Assembly (NCBI GenBank): GCA_030760725.1
Contig: JASWHV010000017.1
Span: forward strand, 9,278,959 to 9,342,958
Direction of reading: 5' to 3'
Length of the DNA: 64,000 nucleotides
DNA from: Neostapfia colusana
Lineage: Eukaryota > Streptophyta > Magnoliopsida > Poales > Poaceae
The notes under the pieces are model-generated. The model did not search any database and was not told the DNA's origin. It saw only the letters and a program-made list of their open reading frames with translations. A program made the translations under genes and the position numbers. Of this stretch, positions 19,588-32,450 are shown piece by piece (position 1 is the first letter of the stretch; each line of letters begins with the position of its first letter).

Positions 19588-22500
19588 TCCAGGATCGCAG
19601 AGGGTGGTGCCGTGCGATGCGACACCCGACAGCACACGTCATAAGAACACAATATATTACATGGAAAAAACAACTGAACTGTACAAAAAGGTACAAACTT
19701 CAGTTACAAACTATTGTTTATATTACACAGCGGAAGTCTACACTATACAACTCACGCCCGCCTATCTAGCAAAAGTCGGTTGCCCAGCCCTAGGGCAACC
19801 CACACTAGCTGCACGTCTCAGCTCAGCGCGGCGTGTACGGCTCCCACTCAGCCGTGGTCCCCTAAGGAGGGTAACCCTCGCCGGTGGACTCGTACTCCGA
19901 GTCCGTGGGTGGCTCCTCACCTGAAAAACACTTAAGCAGCAACCGTGAGCACGAGGGCTCAACAAGACTTAACCGACTCACCTAGGCATGAAACAATACA
20001 TGCAGTGTACACTGAACATAGGATAGTAACATTGCAGCAAATGGACACGCCTACAAGTTCAGCCTTAATTCATCTTTTAGCAACAAGTTAACAGTTCAGG
20101 AATCTGAAACTTAGTAAGCAATATTTGGTGGCACACACGTAGCAATACAATTATATCATAACAGCAATATTGAATCATCACATTTCATACATTAGCCTAC
20201 GTCACGACTCAGTGACCAAGTGGTACTCTTCACCGTGAGGGACGGCGAATCGACTCGATATACACCTGCAGCGAAACCCAAAGAGCACGTCACGTACGCC
20301 CACCCGTGGAGCTGCACAACACACTCACTCGATGTCGTACGGGACAACCTTTCACCCAACAGCCCAAACGTCGAACCGGTCGCACCGAAACGAGCAGGAG
20401 GTTCCCTACACGGAGCATCTCTCTATGCCCGTTAGCAGATTTCCACCTTCCTTCCCTCAGCCTACACCTATAAATCGGTGCGTTATGCCTCGACGCCCGG
20501 AGGTTTAGGCTACATCGGTTTATCGGGGCCCATATATCCGATATGCCTTCGGTACGTTCAAACTTGATCAGCGTAGGCCGCACACGGATCGGTCCTCAAT
20601 CGACACGGATAGGGCTGTGCACACAAGACTCCCTCTTGCTGCGCCCTAACTCCTGCCAAGTCTCATTTTCATTACTAAGGTGATCTCACATCACTCGAAC
20701 CAATCCCGTGTGTCCCAAGCCTAACTCGCGAGTAGATTCCAACTACTCGACTTGTACCGAAGTCCTATGAATCACTAAGCATAGCTTGTCTACTCGAGGC
20801 CTTAGACACTACCCTCACTCTTATGGAAAAATTCTGGTTATGCAAGTGGGGTTCCATTCATCCTACACCTAATGCACATCCATACTTCATACTAAGTGTT
20901 CATAAAGAAAAACTTGAAAAATAGTTTAATGCAAACCGGGGCTTGCCTTGTTGCTTCTGGTCAGGAGTTAGTTCTTCTTGTGGAAGGAGGAAGTCCAGTA
21001 ATTCCGGAGTTTCTTCGCCTTCAGCGACTACACGTTAATGAAATACTACATGTCAATTTAAATGCAATGTGTAACTTGAATGCATAATTACTAATAACTC
21101 TAGCTAGCCATCCCCTTAGGTTCTGAAATTTTTATGGTGGCTTGGTAGGGTCCTAACCAGAGTCTTGACCAAGTTTCATTTGAAACAAAATTCATTTGAA
21201 CCTTGTACAATTAAAAGCCCGTTTGGTCAATATTTGAGCCTCTAAGTAATTCCAGGGTTTTTTATGGCTCCAACCATTACTTTCTGAAAACTAGAATTTA
21301 AGATGGTTCTAATGGAATTGGTTTCATGTCATTTGAAGAATTCTACTGAAAGTAATGCCCTAATTAAGATTTGAGAAAATCTGAAATGTCTCTGTACATT
21401 TTTCTATTTTCTCAGGGCAGTTCACTCAATCACCCCATTAGGGAAACCAAATGAACTTGGATGAGTCTGAAAATTTTACTGGGACTCAAGGATTTTCCAG
21501 TTACCCTCTCATCCAAATTTCAGCATTTCTCATAAAGTAATTCTCCAGATAAAATTCCCAACAGTTTAAACTTTAGGGATTTAATTCTGGAAAACTATTC
21601 ACTTTCATGAGCTGAAATTGGTATTGCTGGAAAGTACTCAGAAATCTGAGTTCAGAAAAATTTGGTTCATCGAATTTGGAGTTTAGTAGCCAAAGTTCTA
21701 TTCATTTGAAGTTTGAACCAAAACTGGAAATTCCCAAAATGTTTAAATTCTGCGGGTGGGTCTGTCGCACACGTGTCGACTTCTGGAGCCGAGCCACACG
21801 GGGCCACAGACCCTTTTCCGTACAGTCACACCGGATCCCGGGGCCGCAGCGGATCAATGGTTTAAAAATTTGTCACTGACATGCGGGGCCCGCCCGACCT
21901 TCTTCCTCCTCGGGCCGTTTGCCTTTCCCGCGCTGCCCCCTCGCCGGAGACTTGTCGGAGCTCGCCGGAGTCGGCTTCCCGGCCGCCTCCCGGCTCGGTA
22001 CTTGCCGCCTGGGGGTTTCCAGCTACGAGCAACTCATCTAAGGGGTCATCCCAGGCTAACGGCGCTCGGAACTAGGTCGGCGACGTGCGCACCCCTCGGT
22101 GAAGTTTCGGCACTGTGGCCCGAGCACCCTAGCCCGTCAAAGGTTCGGAGGATCCGCTCTAGAGCATCAGTGGAGGTCAGGCTCGCCCGGCCAGGCCTCG
22201 GACTTGCTCGGAAACTGCGACAAGTGGGGGTTCACCGCGCGCCCGAGTGCCCCCGCCAAGATTTCCGATCGGAAGGCTCGAAATTCACCGCTAACCCGGG
22301 GTTTCAAGCCAGATTTGGGGAGGGGATCGGTTCGCCCTTTAGTCTAGCTCCTTTGAGCACAGTTTAGTGAACTGACGACGAGAATGGAGTGGGAATTCGG
22401 AGGTCTCATACCGGAACGTCGTCCTGTGGTCGCCGGCGAAGTTTTTCCAAATTCTTGCTCGGTGGTTCACGGCTGGTCTTGTGGTTTGGGTGGAAGCAGC

Positions 22501-23575
22501 AGTGCTCACCGACGCGTCCGGGGATGTCCTTGTTTGGGCGTGAAAGGACCTGGTGTAGGCTGTCCACGTGCGCCCGGTCGCCGGTTAGTCTTGGCCTGCC
22601 ACGGACAACAGAATTCAGGGCTCGGACACTGTCGGAGCTTGCTAGCTCTCGCGCTGGGAAGGTGAGGAACGAGGGCGTAGCTCTGTTGTGCAGGTCGGAG
22701 GGCGCTGTGGCACAGTTGGAGCTGGCTCCCGATGATTTCCCAGAGGTGGCGGCGAGCTCGGTGGTTATCGGGCGCAGGAAGCAGAGACGAAACGCGGGTT
22801 GCTCGGTTCAGAGGGGGTGGATCACACCGAGGCAGCGAGTCGGTAAGCTGGTCGCCAGCGCGTGCGGTGGGGCGAGGTGGATGCTCGGATGGTTCGGTGT
22901 CGTGCGCTGCCGAGGCCCGGTAAACCGAGCTCGCTCGGTGTTACTTCGGTCCGAAGTCTAGCTGACTAGTGGGCCCTCTTCTCCCCCCTAATCCTCTCTG
23001 TTGTGCAAATATCCCACCTACTCAGACTTGAAAAGGGAACTTAGCCACCAATCCAGAGGAAGAATTTGAATTCATCAACTTCAAACTGGTTTGGCCACAT
23101 TCCCTTCATATTTGAATTTGAAAAATTCAAACTCAGTTTGAATTGTTACAAATTTGGCTCCCGACAAAATTAAGTCCAATGGGACTGAAAATTGGTGGGA
23201 TTACTCAGAAAAATATGCTGAGTTCGAATATGAAGCTAACTTTTGAATTTGAGTGATGAAAGTTGCTGCAATTTGAATTTACATTCAATTTGGCCTCTTT
23301 TTCAAATACCTCCAAAAGTGCCTCAAAAAGTGTTGGATTTGCATGAAACTTGGCCTGAACCTTCCCAAGACTTTTTAAGTCCTAGGGGTGAGCTCAACCT
23401 CTCATGTTCAAGTGTAGAAATCCTACTTTGTGAAAGTGTAGGCTTTCCCCTCTAATCACTCTTTTGATGGAGGTTACATGCTCTTCACAATTTTTCACAA
23501 GCTATCCACAACAAAAACTGTGGTGTTGTGAGGTGATGAAAGGCTTTTGCATGTCCCTTTTCTTGGGATTTTACA
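19588..23575 (-). repeat. Tekay-like gypsy LTR 'A' (3' LTR position), left tip missing
   Basis: About 4.0 kb. The right end is set by the PPT: minus strand TGTAAAATCCC directly after it. The left end lacks some 35 bp compared with the complete LTR C, whose tip is at 42013. Landmarks shared with LTRs B, C and partly D: a GAGGGACGG site at 20240, AACTACTCG with upstream GCGAGTAG, a GCAAACCGGGGCTTGCCTTG-like site at 20935, and a GC-rich block at 21880-22970. Long frames in the GC-rich block show no domain and differ from copy to copy, so I do not call genes. In gypsy elements the LTR carries promoter and polyadenylation signals, but I cannot place them here. Confidence 0.8.
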
Positions 23576-23588
23576 TCCCTCCCCCCTT
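23576..23588 (-). other. Polypurine tract of element A
   Basis: Minus strand AAGGGGGGGAGGGA-type tract abutting the LTR. The same site occurs at 34672 and 60272. Confidence 0.82.
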
Positions 23589-23629
23589 AAAAGAATCTCG
23601 TCCCGAGATTATAAAAGAAGAGATGGTGA

Positions 23630-24740
23630 TGTAATAGGGACTTACCCGTGCTGAGACGCCATGAACTCCGGGTAATTTGAGCGAAGGAATTCCTCGCTCT
23701 CCCACGTCGCTTCTTCGGCGGTGTGGTTGCTCCAAAGTATCTTGTAGAACCACATCATTCTGCTACGCGTGATTCTGGCTTTCTCATCAAGAATTGCCAC
23801 CGGATACTCATCATATGTCAAGTCCGGTTGCAACTCACTGATGTCTTTGGTAGTAACAGCAGCGGTATGCTTCAGACATTTTCTCTAATGTGAGACATGG
23901 AAAACATCATGGACACCAGCAAGAGATGCCGGTAGTTCCAATCTATACGCCGCTGGTCCACACTTCTCGGTGATAGCGTAGGGTCCAATGAAGCGGGGAG
24001 CGAGCTTCCCCTTGACACCGAACCGGTGCATGCCCTTCATCGGAGACACGCGGAGGTACACGTGTTCACCGACGTCAAAGTGCAACAGTCTACGCCTCTT
24101 ATCAGCATAGCTTTTCTGCCGGGATTGAGCGGCCTTCAAGTTCGCTTGAATCGTCCGGACGCGCTCTTCGGCGTCGTTCACCACATCAACCCCGAATGTG
24201 ACCCTTTCACCGGACTCGCACCAGTTTAATGGGGTGCGACATTTGCGACCGTAGAGAGCTTCGTAGGGTGCCATCTTGATACTCGCCTGATAGCCGTTGT
24301 TGTACGAGAATTCCGCCAATGGTAGGTGATCATCCCAGTTCCTACCATGGTGGATGGCACATGCTCTCAACATGTCTTCCAGAACTTGATTCACCCTCTC
24401 TGTCTGGCCATCTGTCTGAGGGTGGTAGGCAGAGCTTCTAATCAGTTTAGTACCCAAAGCAGCATGTAACTGCTCCCAAAAGCGAGACATAAACAATGCA
24501 CCTCGGTCTGAGACTATAGTCTTGGGTACACCGTGCAAGCATAGAATCCTGGCGATATATAACTCCGCATATCTGTTGGCATGGAAATGTGTATGCACGG
24601 GAATGAAGTGAGCCGACTTGGTTAGTCGGTTAACGATTACCCAAATGGAATCATGCTTGTTGGATGTTAGGGGTAATCCCACAATGAAATCCATGCTCAC
24701 ATCCTCCCACTTCCATGCTGGAATCTTCAGGGGTTGCAAC
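23630..24740 (-). pseudogene. Integrase core and chromodomain of element A
   Basis: Integrase from PAWKWEDVSMDFIVGLPL (first Asp) through ILCLHGVPKTIVSDRGALF (second Asp) and HPQTDGQTERVNQVLEDML (Glu), then VGEHVYLRVSPMKG and the GKLAPRFIGPYAI block. The C-terminal chromodomain-like segment (WFYKILWSNHTAEEATWESEEFL), at about 23650-23830, marks a Tekay-type chromovirus; such domains are thought to steer integration to marked chromatin. A stop and frame change near 23884 separate core and chromodomain. The N-terminal zinc domain is missing because of the deletion at about 24740. Nearly the same as the intact copy in element D. Confidence 0.87.
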
Positions 24741-26046
24741 AGAATCAAACAGTATGACGATGGCTTGATTGTTGAGAGTAAACGTACCCGCCAGCACGTT
24801 GTCTCCCTCTGGGGCGTCCTCATTGTCGAGGTTGCGGACGCCCCCAGTCCGTTGACCAACCTTCTTGACTGGAGGTCGGCCTCGAGCACCGCCCTGGAAC
24901 TGGGCTTGCCCGCTGCTCTGCTGCCCCTGGGGACAGTCCTTCGCGAAGTGGCCCGCCTGGCCACATGTGAAGCAAGTGAAACGGGGCGGTCCCCCGCTGA
25001 TCGGTGGACGGAAACCCGGGGCGCGTTTGTGGCGGTGGGAACGCCCGGGGTACCGACTGCTGCTGCTGCTGCTGTCTTGGTGGTGGCATCGGCGGACGGA
25101 ACGGAGGTGACTGAAAAAGACGTCCCCCGAACTGTTGAGGTCGCGCCGGTGGATGCCACTGCTGCCCGGATGGCGTCCGATACATCATCTGGTACTTCTG
25201 GGGAGCGCCACCCCCACTGCTAGGTGGAGCGCTGCGCTTCCTCTGCTCAGCTGCCAACTCCCGCTGAGCGTCCTCTTGCATAATCGCGGCATTGACTAGG
25301 TCGTTGAAGGTGCCGCGATTCCACTGAACGAGATGTGTCTTCATTTCGGGGTGTAACCCCCGATAGAAATGTTCCCGCTTCTTCTCTTCAGTGGATATGT
25401 AGTCTGACGCATATTGCGCCAGATGGTTGAAGGCGCGGGAGTAGTCATGGGCACTCCTCCCGCCCAGCTTCAGTTCCAAAAATTCTTGGAACTTCCTCTT
25501 CATGATCCCGGGAGGGATATGATAGGCGTGGAACGCCTCCCGGAACTCTTCCCATTCCACGGCATGGCCAGCCGGACATGAGGCGACATAGTTCACCCAC
25601 TACGCACCAGCGGCACCGTGGAGTTGCTGCGCTGCGAACAGAGTCTTCTGCCACTCCGTACATTGGAGCAGCCCAAACTTGGACTCGAAGGTCCGCAGCC
25701 AGTTATCAGCCTCCAGTGGTTCTTCAGCTTCTGTGAACACTGGAGGGTGCGTACTCATGAAGTCCGAGTACGACACCTCACGGGGCTCACGAGGCCCTCT
25801 GTCTTGACGCCCCCCCCCCCCCCCCCCCCCCCCCCCCCGCCTGGGACGTATTCTGCATGATCGTGCGGAGCAGGTCGGTCTGCTCCTCACACCACCCACC
25901 AGTGCCGCTATCACATCCGCTAGAGTAAGCGGAGACGGCGGTGGTGGCTGCTGCTGCGGGGTGCTGTCGTAGGCCGGTGGCTGGGAGTCATCGCCTCCCT
26001 GTTGGCTAGAGCCACCAACCTCGTGCGTGGTCCTAGTGCGAACCAT
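24741..26046 (-). pseudogene. Gag of element A, fused by deletion to integrase
   Basis: Start ATG 26044-26046 (MVRTRTTHEVGGSS...). Gag core: LEADNWLRTFESKFGLLQC, EWEEFREAFHAYHIPPG, KRKFQEFLELKLGGRSAHDY, YRGLHPEMKTHLV. A CCHC zinc knuckle (CFTCGQAGHFAKDC, about 24935-24976) lies in a different frame from the core, so a frameshift precedes it. A TAG at 25600-25602 interrupts the core. A run of 29 C (25810-25838; poly-Gly on the minus strand) is in the N-terminal part. At about 24740 the protease start (VILFDS) passes directly into the integrase sequence, so most of protease and all of RT, RNase H and the IN zinc domain are deleted. Confidence 0.85.
25810..25838. repeat. Poly-C run, 29 bases
   Basis: Homopolymer in the gag N-terminal region. 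It could be a replication-slippage expansion of a glycine/proline-coding tract or a sequencing artefact. Its length alone decides the reading frame. Confidence 0.9.
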
Positions 26047-27350
26047 CTGCAACCATACGACAATAAACATCAGTCCCGCAACATACTTCAATGCAGTCAA
26101 ATAAAATAGGCGTAAAAACATAATGACAATAAAACATGCGATACATCTCGTATGTAGATAATGTAATAACTTTGCACAAGCTACACCACTACCAGACCAA
26201 ATAGAAGCTAGTTACATCCAACTTGATGAACCTCCTCTTTGGAAGCTCACCATAACTAGGTTTGGTCACTACGAGACATTACTATCGCGTTGTCATCACG
26301 TATACTACCCTTTTATCTTCAATACGACACAAACATGGTCTCTAGTAAAAGAAACTTGAGTGAGACCTATACTCAAATCTTTCACTAGTTGAAGATAACC
26401 TCTCATGAGTATGTTCTACCCCATTGGAAGTACTCAAACCCCCTCTAGGGTACCACAATCTCTTACATGAGTTCAACTGTCACTCCTCTGTCAGAATGAC
26501 CAGTCCCTACATATTTCCAGGTTTTGATCTGGTTCTGGGCAGTTTCATGACTCAATTTGAATACCAAAGTTAAAGTTAACTTCAGTATGTTTCCAACGAG
26601 TATTAATTTGCCCCCAGATCAGCTCTGGTTAAAAAGTTATGGTAATTCAAAGTCAACAGAATTTCTGGATGAATTTCAATAGCATCTCCCTTGGAAGTGG
26701 CTGTTTTCAACCCTGGTTTCCACTGAAATCTGTGCTGAAATTTCAGAAACTTTGAATTGCAAGAATGTAACACATCTTCTAGCCTTTCCAAAGATGTATC
26801 ATATGACAATTTTAGATTTTTCTACTGGGAGTTATGTTTGAAAAACAGAACAGTCCAGAGAGTGTTTAACTCTGTCCTGATTCTGGACAGTTTACATTCC
26901 TCTGGGATTTCAGCCATCTTAAGGTGTGTTTCAGCTCTGAAAGTCTACAACAAAGTTGTAGAGTACTTAGATACCTTTCCAGAACTATATACCACACCTC
27001 ACTGGGCTAAAAGACCTGTGAGTTATGCACTGTTTGAAGATCAGCAAAGTTGCTGCCCAAAACAGAGCACTCTGTTTTTCAGTCTTTTGGAACTACACTC
27101 ATCACTACCAATTTGTCTACCCAACCAGGGTCCTAAATGTTGAACCTAATGATTTTAATTCCTTGTTATTATTATTTTCATGCATATGCCTACAATATCT
27201 CGGTACTACGTTCCTCACAAAAGAAAATCCTAACCGGATTATACCGGCATATGCGTCTCAAGTGTGGCACTAAACGGTCTCTCGCACACGTTTACTACAC
27301 GGATACATACGTGGTTAGTACCTGCAGAAGACCACACGGGGATCGCGGGG
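26047..27350 (-). other. 5' leader of element A
   Basis: About 1.3 kb with recognisable similarity to the leader of element C (for example 26520-26700 against 40640-40850, and CTCGGTACTACGT at about 27199 against 41398). It lacks the extra ORF and the PBS that element C has. The PBS region is missing, so the join to LTR B at about 27350 is a deletion. Confidence 0.6.
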
Positions 27351-29923
27351 CCCGACCTCCATCACGGGGCCGTGCCGCCTCGCGTGGGGATCGCATTGGG
27401 TGGTGTCGTGTTATGCGGCACCCAACAGCACACATATAAGGAAAAATGTATTACATAAATCAAATCGGAAACTTACAACTGTTCTTTGTAAGTACTTTAC
27501 ATAAAATAGCTACAGCAGAAGTCTATAATATCTCACGTCGAATATCTAGGAAGCACTCGAGAAGAGGTCCAGCCTGCGGGCTCCTCTCGCTAGCAACACG
27601 AAGACATGGCAGCGGCTAGGTTCTCCAAGTGTGACATGACTCAGGAGTTCCCGAGCCTCACCGGACAACCTTCTTTATAGCGTCGATGTTTACCTGCAAA
27701 ATCACTTATATAGCAAGGGTGAGCACAAAAGCTCAGCAAGACTTAACCGTCTCTCCTAAAGCATGCAACTCTACATGAGGGTAACTTAAGACCTAATCCT
27801 GTAATTTGTGAAAAGACTCGCCTACAAGTTCATCTTAACTTTCAGATTCTTAGCCATAAGTAGTGACCTTGCGCCCAGCAACATTGGAACTCCACAATCA
27901 AACAAGAAACGCTTCATTCCAATGTTACTTGTCCCAAGGTGAAAAATAAATTTAGTTTGCTCTATCTCTACTTCAAACAGGATTTTCATGCAACTTAATA
28001 TAATCATAGCAGCAATTATACTTTTGCAAACTGTTTCCACACAAGTTGATTACTACGTCAAAACGTGGGAGCAAGTGGTACTCAATAATCGCGAGGGACG
28101 GTGATTCGAATCAAACACTACCCGGATAACTCGACACATACGCCCGCCTCTGAAGACCCAACTCTGGCGTCCTTCATTACGTCGTATGTGGTAACCTTTC
28201 TCAGGACACTAAACTGTAGAACCGGTCGCGCCGTCTCGGGCTCATAGGTCTAACGAGATGATGTGGTATGCCTCTAAAATCCAGTGAACCTGGTACACCG
28301 GTTTCCTGGTTCCCATATATCAGTAAGCATCCGGTACACAACTCAATACTTGCTCCTGGACGCGGCACACGCATCGGTCCTTAACCGACACAGGAAGAGC
28401 TACTCGACCAAGACCTTGTCTTGTCGCTGCCTAACCCCTCTGCCCAGTCTCATCTTTAGAAATGTAAACTTTAGTTTGCTTCCTTTCCCAATCACACTTA
28501 TGATATTCTGGACTATAGCTCGTGAGTAGATTCCAACTACTCGTCTTCTACCGGATGCCCTAGTCTATATAGCATGGCCTTGTTCTACAGCGATGACACG
28601 ATTCTACACTCGACCTCAGGGTTCATTTTCGGTTATGCAAGTGGGGTATAAAACATCCTTGACCTAATGCACATACAAACTTTGACCCATAGTAGTGAAC
28701 AAAGTAAAAACTTTAAAAAAAACTTAAGTGCAAACCGGGGCTTGCCTTGGTTTCGCAGGTGACTTAAGTCAGATAAAATGAAGTTAGTTGCTGATGATGA
28801 CTTGAAGCTCAATCCCTGCCTTCTTGCTCCTTGATCCAAGCTTAACTTCTCCTTCACTCTTCCACGTTTAAACACTACACGTTATGAACATGCATACATG
28901 TTTAATTGTAAAAAATTTTGCTAACAAATGCTAAAGCCAAGTTTAAAACTGGAACTCTGTTTAAGAATTTAAAATGACACTGGGGGTGGTGGTTTGGGTG
29001 TGTGTCTAAGCACTAACATCAAGTGAGAAGTGAGGTTCATCACTTGGGTGGTGATCACCTAATTGGTTGAACAGAACACTACTGATCCAGGGCTCCAATG
29101 GAGCTGGAATTTTTTCTGTGAGTTCCTTGTCACAAGAAAGTCCTCTTGACCAAAATTCAGAATATTTCACTAAGTGGATCACCCAGAATAATTCCCTAAG
29201 CATTTAGGCAAAAAGGAATTAATTCTGAATAAATTTGTACTTCCATGCAAATTCAAGTGAACTAAAATTTCAAGCATAGTTCAAAGAGTATGCCTGAATT
29301 TTCCTAGGATTTTTGGAGCTAAGGAATGTCCAGAACTGAATTTCCAAGTTTTGGAAATTCTCTGAAAATGTTTCTGTATTCATTTGAATACAGAAATTTG
29401 AAATTAGAATTACCCTAATTAAATCAACTCCAAATGAGCTGAAACTTTTACAGGAGTCTCCTTATATCCTAAAGAATATTCCGGCAAAATTTGGGGAATT
29501 TTGGATGAACCAAACTTCCTCTAGAATTCTTTTGCTGAAAAGCTTTAAAGAATTTTCCAGAATTTCCTATTGTTTTCATGCAAATTGGGTTGTATATTTG
29601 GATAGAGTTTTTCATCCTGAATCCAACCCAATTTGAATCACTAAATTTGGAGCTTCCTAGCAAAAGTTATGAGGTTCTAAAGTTTGAACTAAATCTGGAA
29701 TTCAAATTAAATCGGGGAAATGTTTAAACTCTGACAGTGGCCCCATCCCCACGTGTCAGCTGCTGAATTCAAGCCACACGGGGCCACAGACCCATCCCCG
29801 CGTTGTCACAGACCGATCCGAGGCCACAGAAGATCCCACTCCCTCGCAACAGAGACTGACGCGTGGGCCAGCCCCCGTCTTCGTCTTCCTCCGGCTCCCG
29901 CGCGACCCTGCCGCCGGACCAAA
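27351..29923 (-). repeat. Tekay-like gypsy LTR 'B', divergent and truncated
   Basis: Related to LTR A in landmark order (GAGGGACGG at about 28090, AACTACTCG at about 28530, AAACCGGGGCTTGCCTTGG at about 28732, CCACACGGGGCCACAGACCC at about 29770) but clearly more diverged than paired LTRs should be. It sits where the 5' LTR of element A belongs. The right end is lost at about 29923, where an LTR fragment in the opposite direction begins. No exact tips are visible. Confidence 0.65.
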
Positions 29924-30505
29924 CCTCATTTGAACTTTGATCTATTCAAATGGCTCATGGGTGAATAATTTGAATTGCCAAGGGTAGTATGGGGTTCACT
30001 GTTTACAACAGTGACTAGGAGTAAATTTCAGAGGTTAAAACTGGAGGTGGGACCCACATGTCAGCCACTGCTCAGATCAAACCGACTGAGACTTTCTCAC
30101 TCGGGTCGCCGAGCCGCAGCGATGATCGCCACCGAGGCCGGTCGCCGCGCCACCAGCTGCTTGCCCACGCGCGGGCATGAGGCGGTGCAGAGCCTTCTTA
30201 AGGCGCCTGCCCCCTCCTCGGCCGAGGCACCGTCGTTCTTCCCCGCAAGAACTCAGCGCCGGCCGAAAACTTCCGCAGCTCGGACTTGATCGGAGAATGC
30301 CGATCGCAGCTCCCTCCTTCCACTCCAGAGCCCCAGCAAGGTACTAGAGACCTTCCTCCATCCTCCCTGTTGCTAGAATTCGGTTGAAACCGAGTGATGT
30401 CGGCTGTGCCGAAAGATCAAAATCGGAACTTGGAACCGCCACACCTCGGGCTCTCGTGGACAGCCCAACCAGGGCGTTGTCTTCCACGGTCCATAACAAT
30501 CTAGC
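29924..30505 (+). repeat. Inverted fragment of a Tekay-like LTR
   Basis: Reads in the opposite direction to the neighbouring LTRs. Its reverse complement matches 34000-34200 (for example GACATGTGGGTCCCAC and TTTAACCTCTGAAATT) and its far part matches the GGGCTCCCGTGGACAGCC block near 45025. The minus-strand copies on both sides make it part of a spaced inverted repeat. No TSD or LTR tips, so it came by rearrangement or is cut on both sides. Confidence 0.65.
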
Positions 30506-31518
30506 AACTTACCTAATTACTCAGCTAAGCCGCGCTCATACTTGACCTTGTGGTGGCACTGTTATCCTGGCATGTGCTTGCATGAACCGGTCCTTAGATC
30601 TACGGCAAGCAACCACCATCTCATACTACCTCATTTGCAAACCCGGCTTGCCTAGATCTCCCTCCGATCCATGTCCATTATCAACATCAGTTTCTCATTA
30701 TTCTTACGACTGCAGTTAGCTAGACACATCTATCTCTCTTCCCAATCCCATGGACTCAGCGAAGCAAAAAAGTAAAAACCATACCCGACTCATAAACTTC
30801 CCTGGTGACAAGGGTGGTTTGACAAAACTAGTAAACTCCTATAAAAGGGTTTCCCGTCATGTTTGACTCAGCACACACACCTTTTTGCAAACAAAACAGT
30901 TTTCCAAAACATAGGATCAATATGGTCAAGGGACACTTGCCTTGTTCTTGCGGTTCCGGTTGCTCAAACTCTTGCTGAAGTAGTCCATCGTAGGTAGCTC
31001 CCTGAGCTTGTCCGTCTATACGTGATCACGCACATACAAGATTCACAGCAATCAATATCATGCACAAACTCTAATCAAGATGTGATGATGCATATGCATG
31101 TTAATCCTATGATGCAGTTTTTATTAGATCTGCCCATACGTGTTCTTGCATGACTTGCATGGCTTTTTCGATGAACAGAGGTGTTTGGATCAAATGTGGA
31201 CGTGGTGATGATCTTGACTTTAGATCAAACCGATCAACACGTGATCCGTCCATGAAAAAGCTTCTGTTCGAAAGGAATCGAAGAACAGATGCAAAGAAAA
31301 CGCGATGATGTCGTAAGGTGGGATTGGAGACATACCTTACGTTCTTCTGGGTCTCGGGGTCCTTCTTCTAGCAAGACAGATCGTCAGGGCTCCTCCGGCA
31401 ATCTTCGGCAACTGAACTCTGGCTTAGGGGTTTACTCAGCGAGCTGGGGCTAGGGCTCTAAGTTGTCGGCTCAGGAGGTGGAAAATAAGTTCGTGGTTGT
31501 GGCCAAAGGTTTTCGGTT

Positions 31519-31530
31519 CTATTTATAATC
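31519..31530 (-). promoter_or_regulatory. TATA box of LTR E
   Basis: Minus strand GATTATAAATAG, followed by AACCGAAAACC. Conserved in LTR G as CATTATAAATTG (63919-63930). It lies just downstream of the G-box array, the order expected for a core promoter. Confidence 0.65.
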
Positions 31531-31729
31531 GGGAGAGAAGAGTCCTAATCTGATCGGAATTTGACTTGGTTCCTATTCAAATTGTTTTTAGATCTTAACA
31601 ACTTATCTTAGATTGATTCGGTGCGGTAACATTGTGGAAATTGTGTCGGTTTCCTTCCGTACCGGTATTCCCGTGCGTACAGAAGCAAAACTGCTTCAAA
31701 TCTCGTCACCCTCACGGTGATGAGCTCCG

Positions 31730-32450
31730 GAAGCTCCACGTGTCCTGCGGAACCTGGGCTCCCTTTTTCGCAGAGACAAGCTCCGGTTGTGCCACATGTC
31801 AGGCGGACGAGACCTCCATCTTTCTCAGAGGTGAGCTCCGCATGCGCCATGTGTCCTGGCGGGCGGGACCTCCCATCTTAACAGAGGCAAGCTCCACGTG
31901 CGCCACGTGTCTGGTGGGTTGGTACCTCCCCTCTCAACAAAGGCGAGCTCCACGAACGCCACGTGTCAGTTCCAGACTTCCCCCTCTCTTCGGAGGTGGC
32001 TCCGGGGGTGCCATGTGTCAATTCCGGACCTCCCCTCTCTTTGGAGGTGGCTCCGGATGTGCCACGTGTCCTAACAGCACTAGACTTCCTTTCTTCTTAG
32101 AGACGAGCTCCGAGGTTGACAAGTTTCCAACAGCGACGGACCTCCCGGAGATGAGCTCCAGAGATGACACGTGTCCAATAATGTCGGACCTCCCGGAGAT
32201 GAGCTCCGAGAGCGACACGCGTCCCGCGCGGCTGGTTTTCTCTTTTCCGCGGTGACTAGCTCCGCAGCCGACACGTGTCCTTCGGGACTGGCCTCGCTCC
32301 TCTGCAGAGGCTAGCTCCGGGGGCAACACGTGTCCCACGGAGTCGGACCTCTCCCCCTTTGCGGGAATGAGCCCCGAGCCTTCCACGTAGCCAATTTAGC
32401 GGCATACCTCTCTCCATTTGCGGAGATGAGCTCCGAACATGCCATGTGGC
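31730..32450 (-). promoter_or_regulatory. Tandem G-box/ABRE-like repeat array in LTR E
   Basis: About 14 units of roughly 50-58 bp, each with a GAGCTCCG-like half and a CACGTGTCC-like half. Exact CACGTG occurs at 31737, 31895, 31904, 31960, 32063, 32168, 32272 and 32327; the other units have one or two changes (CATGTG, CACGCG). CACGTGTC contains ACGTGTC, the abscisic-acid response core, and CACGTG is the G-box bound by plant bZIP and bHLH factors (established knowledge). That the array drives regulated transcription of the element is inference. Confidence 0.75.

Noticed and set aside
21756..22961. Long open frames in the GC-rich part of LTR A (also in LTRs B, C, D and F)
   Set aside because: They fall in LTR sequence, differ in frame and content between related LTRs, and show no domain. 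Open length is explained by high GC and few stops.
27351..29923. LTR B as the true partner of LTR A
   Set aside because: Position fits, but B is far more diverged from A than A is from D, and the PBS is missing. Pairing is therefore not supported.
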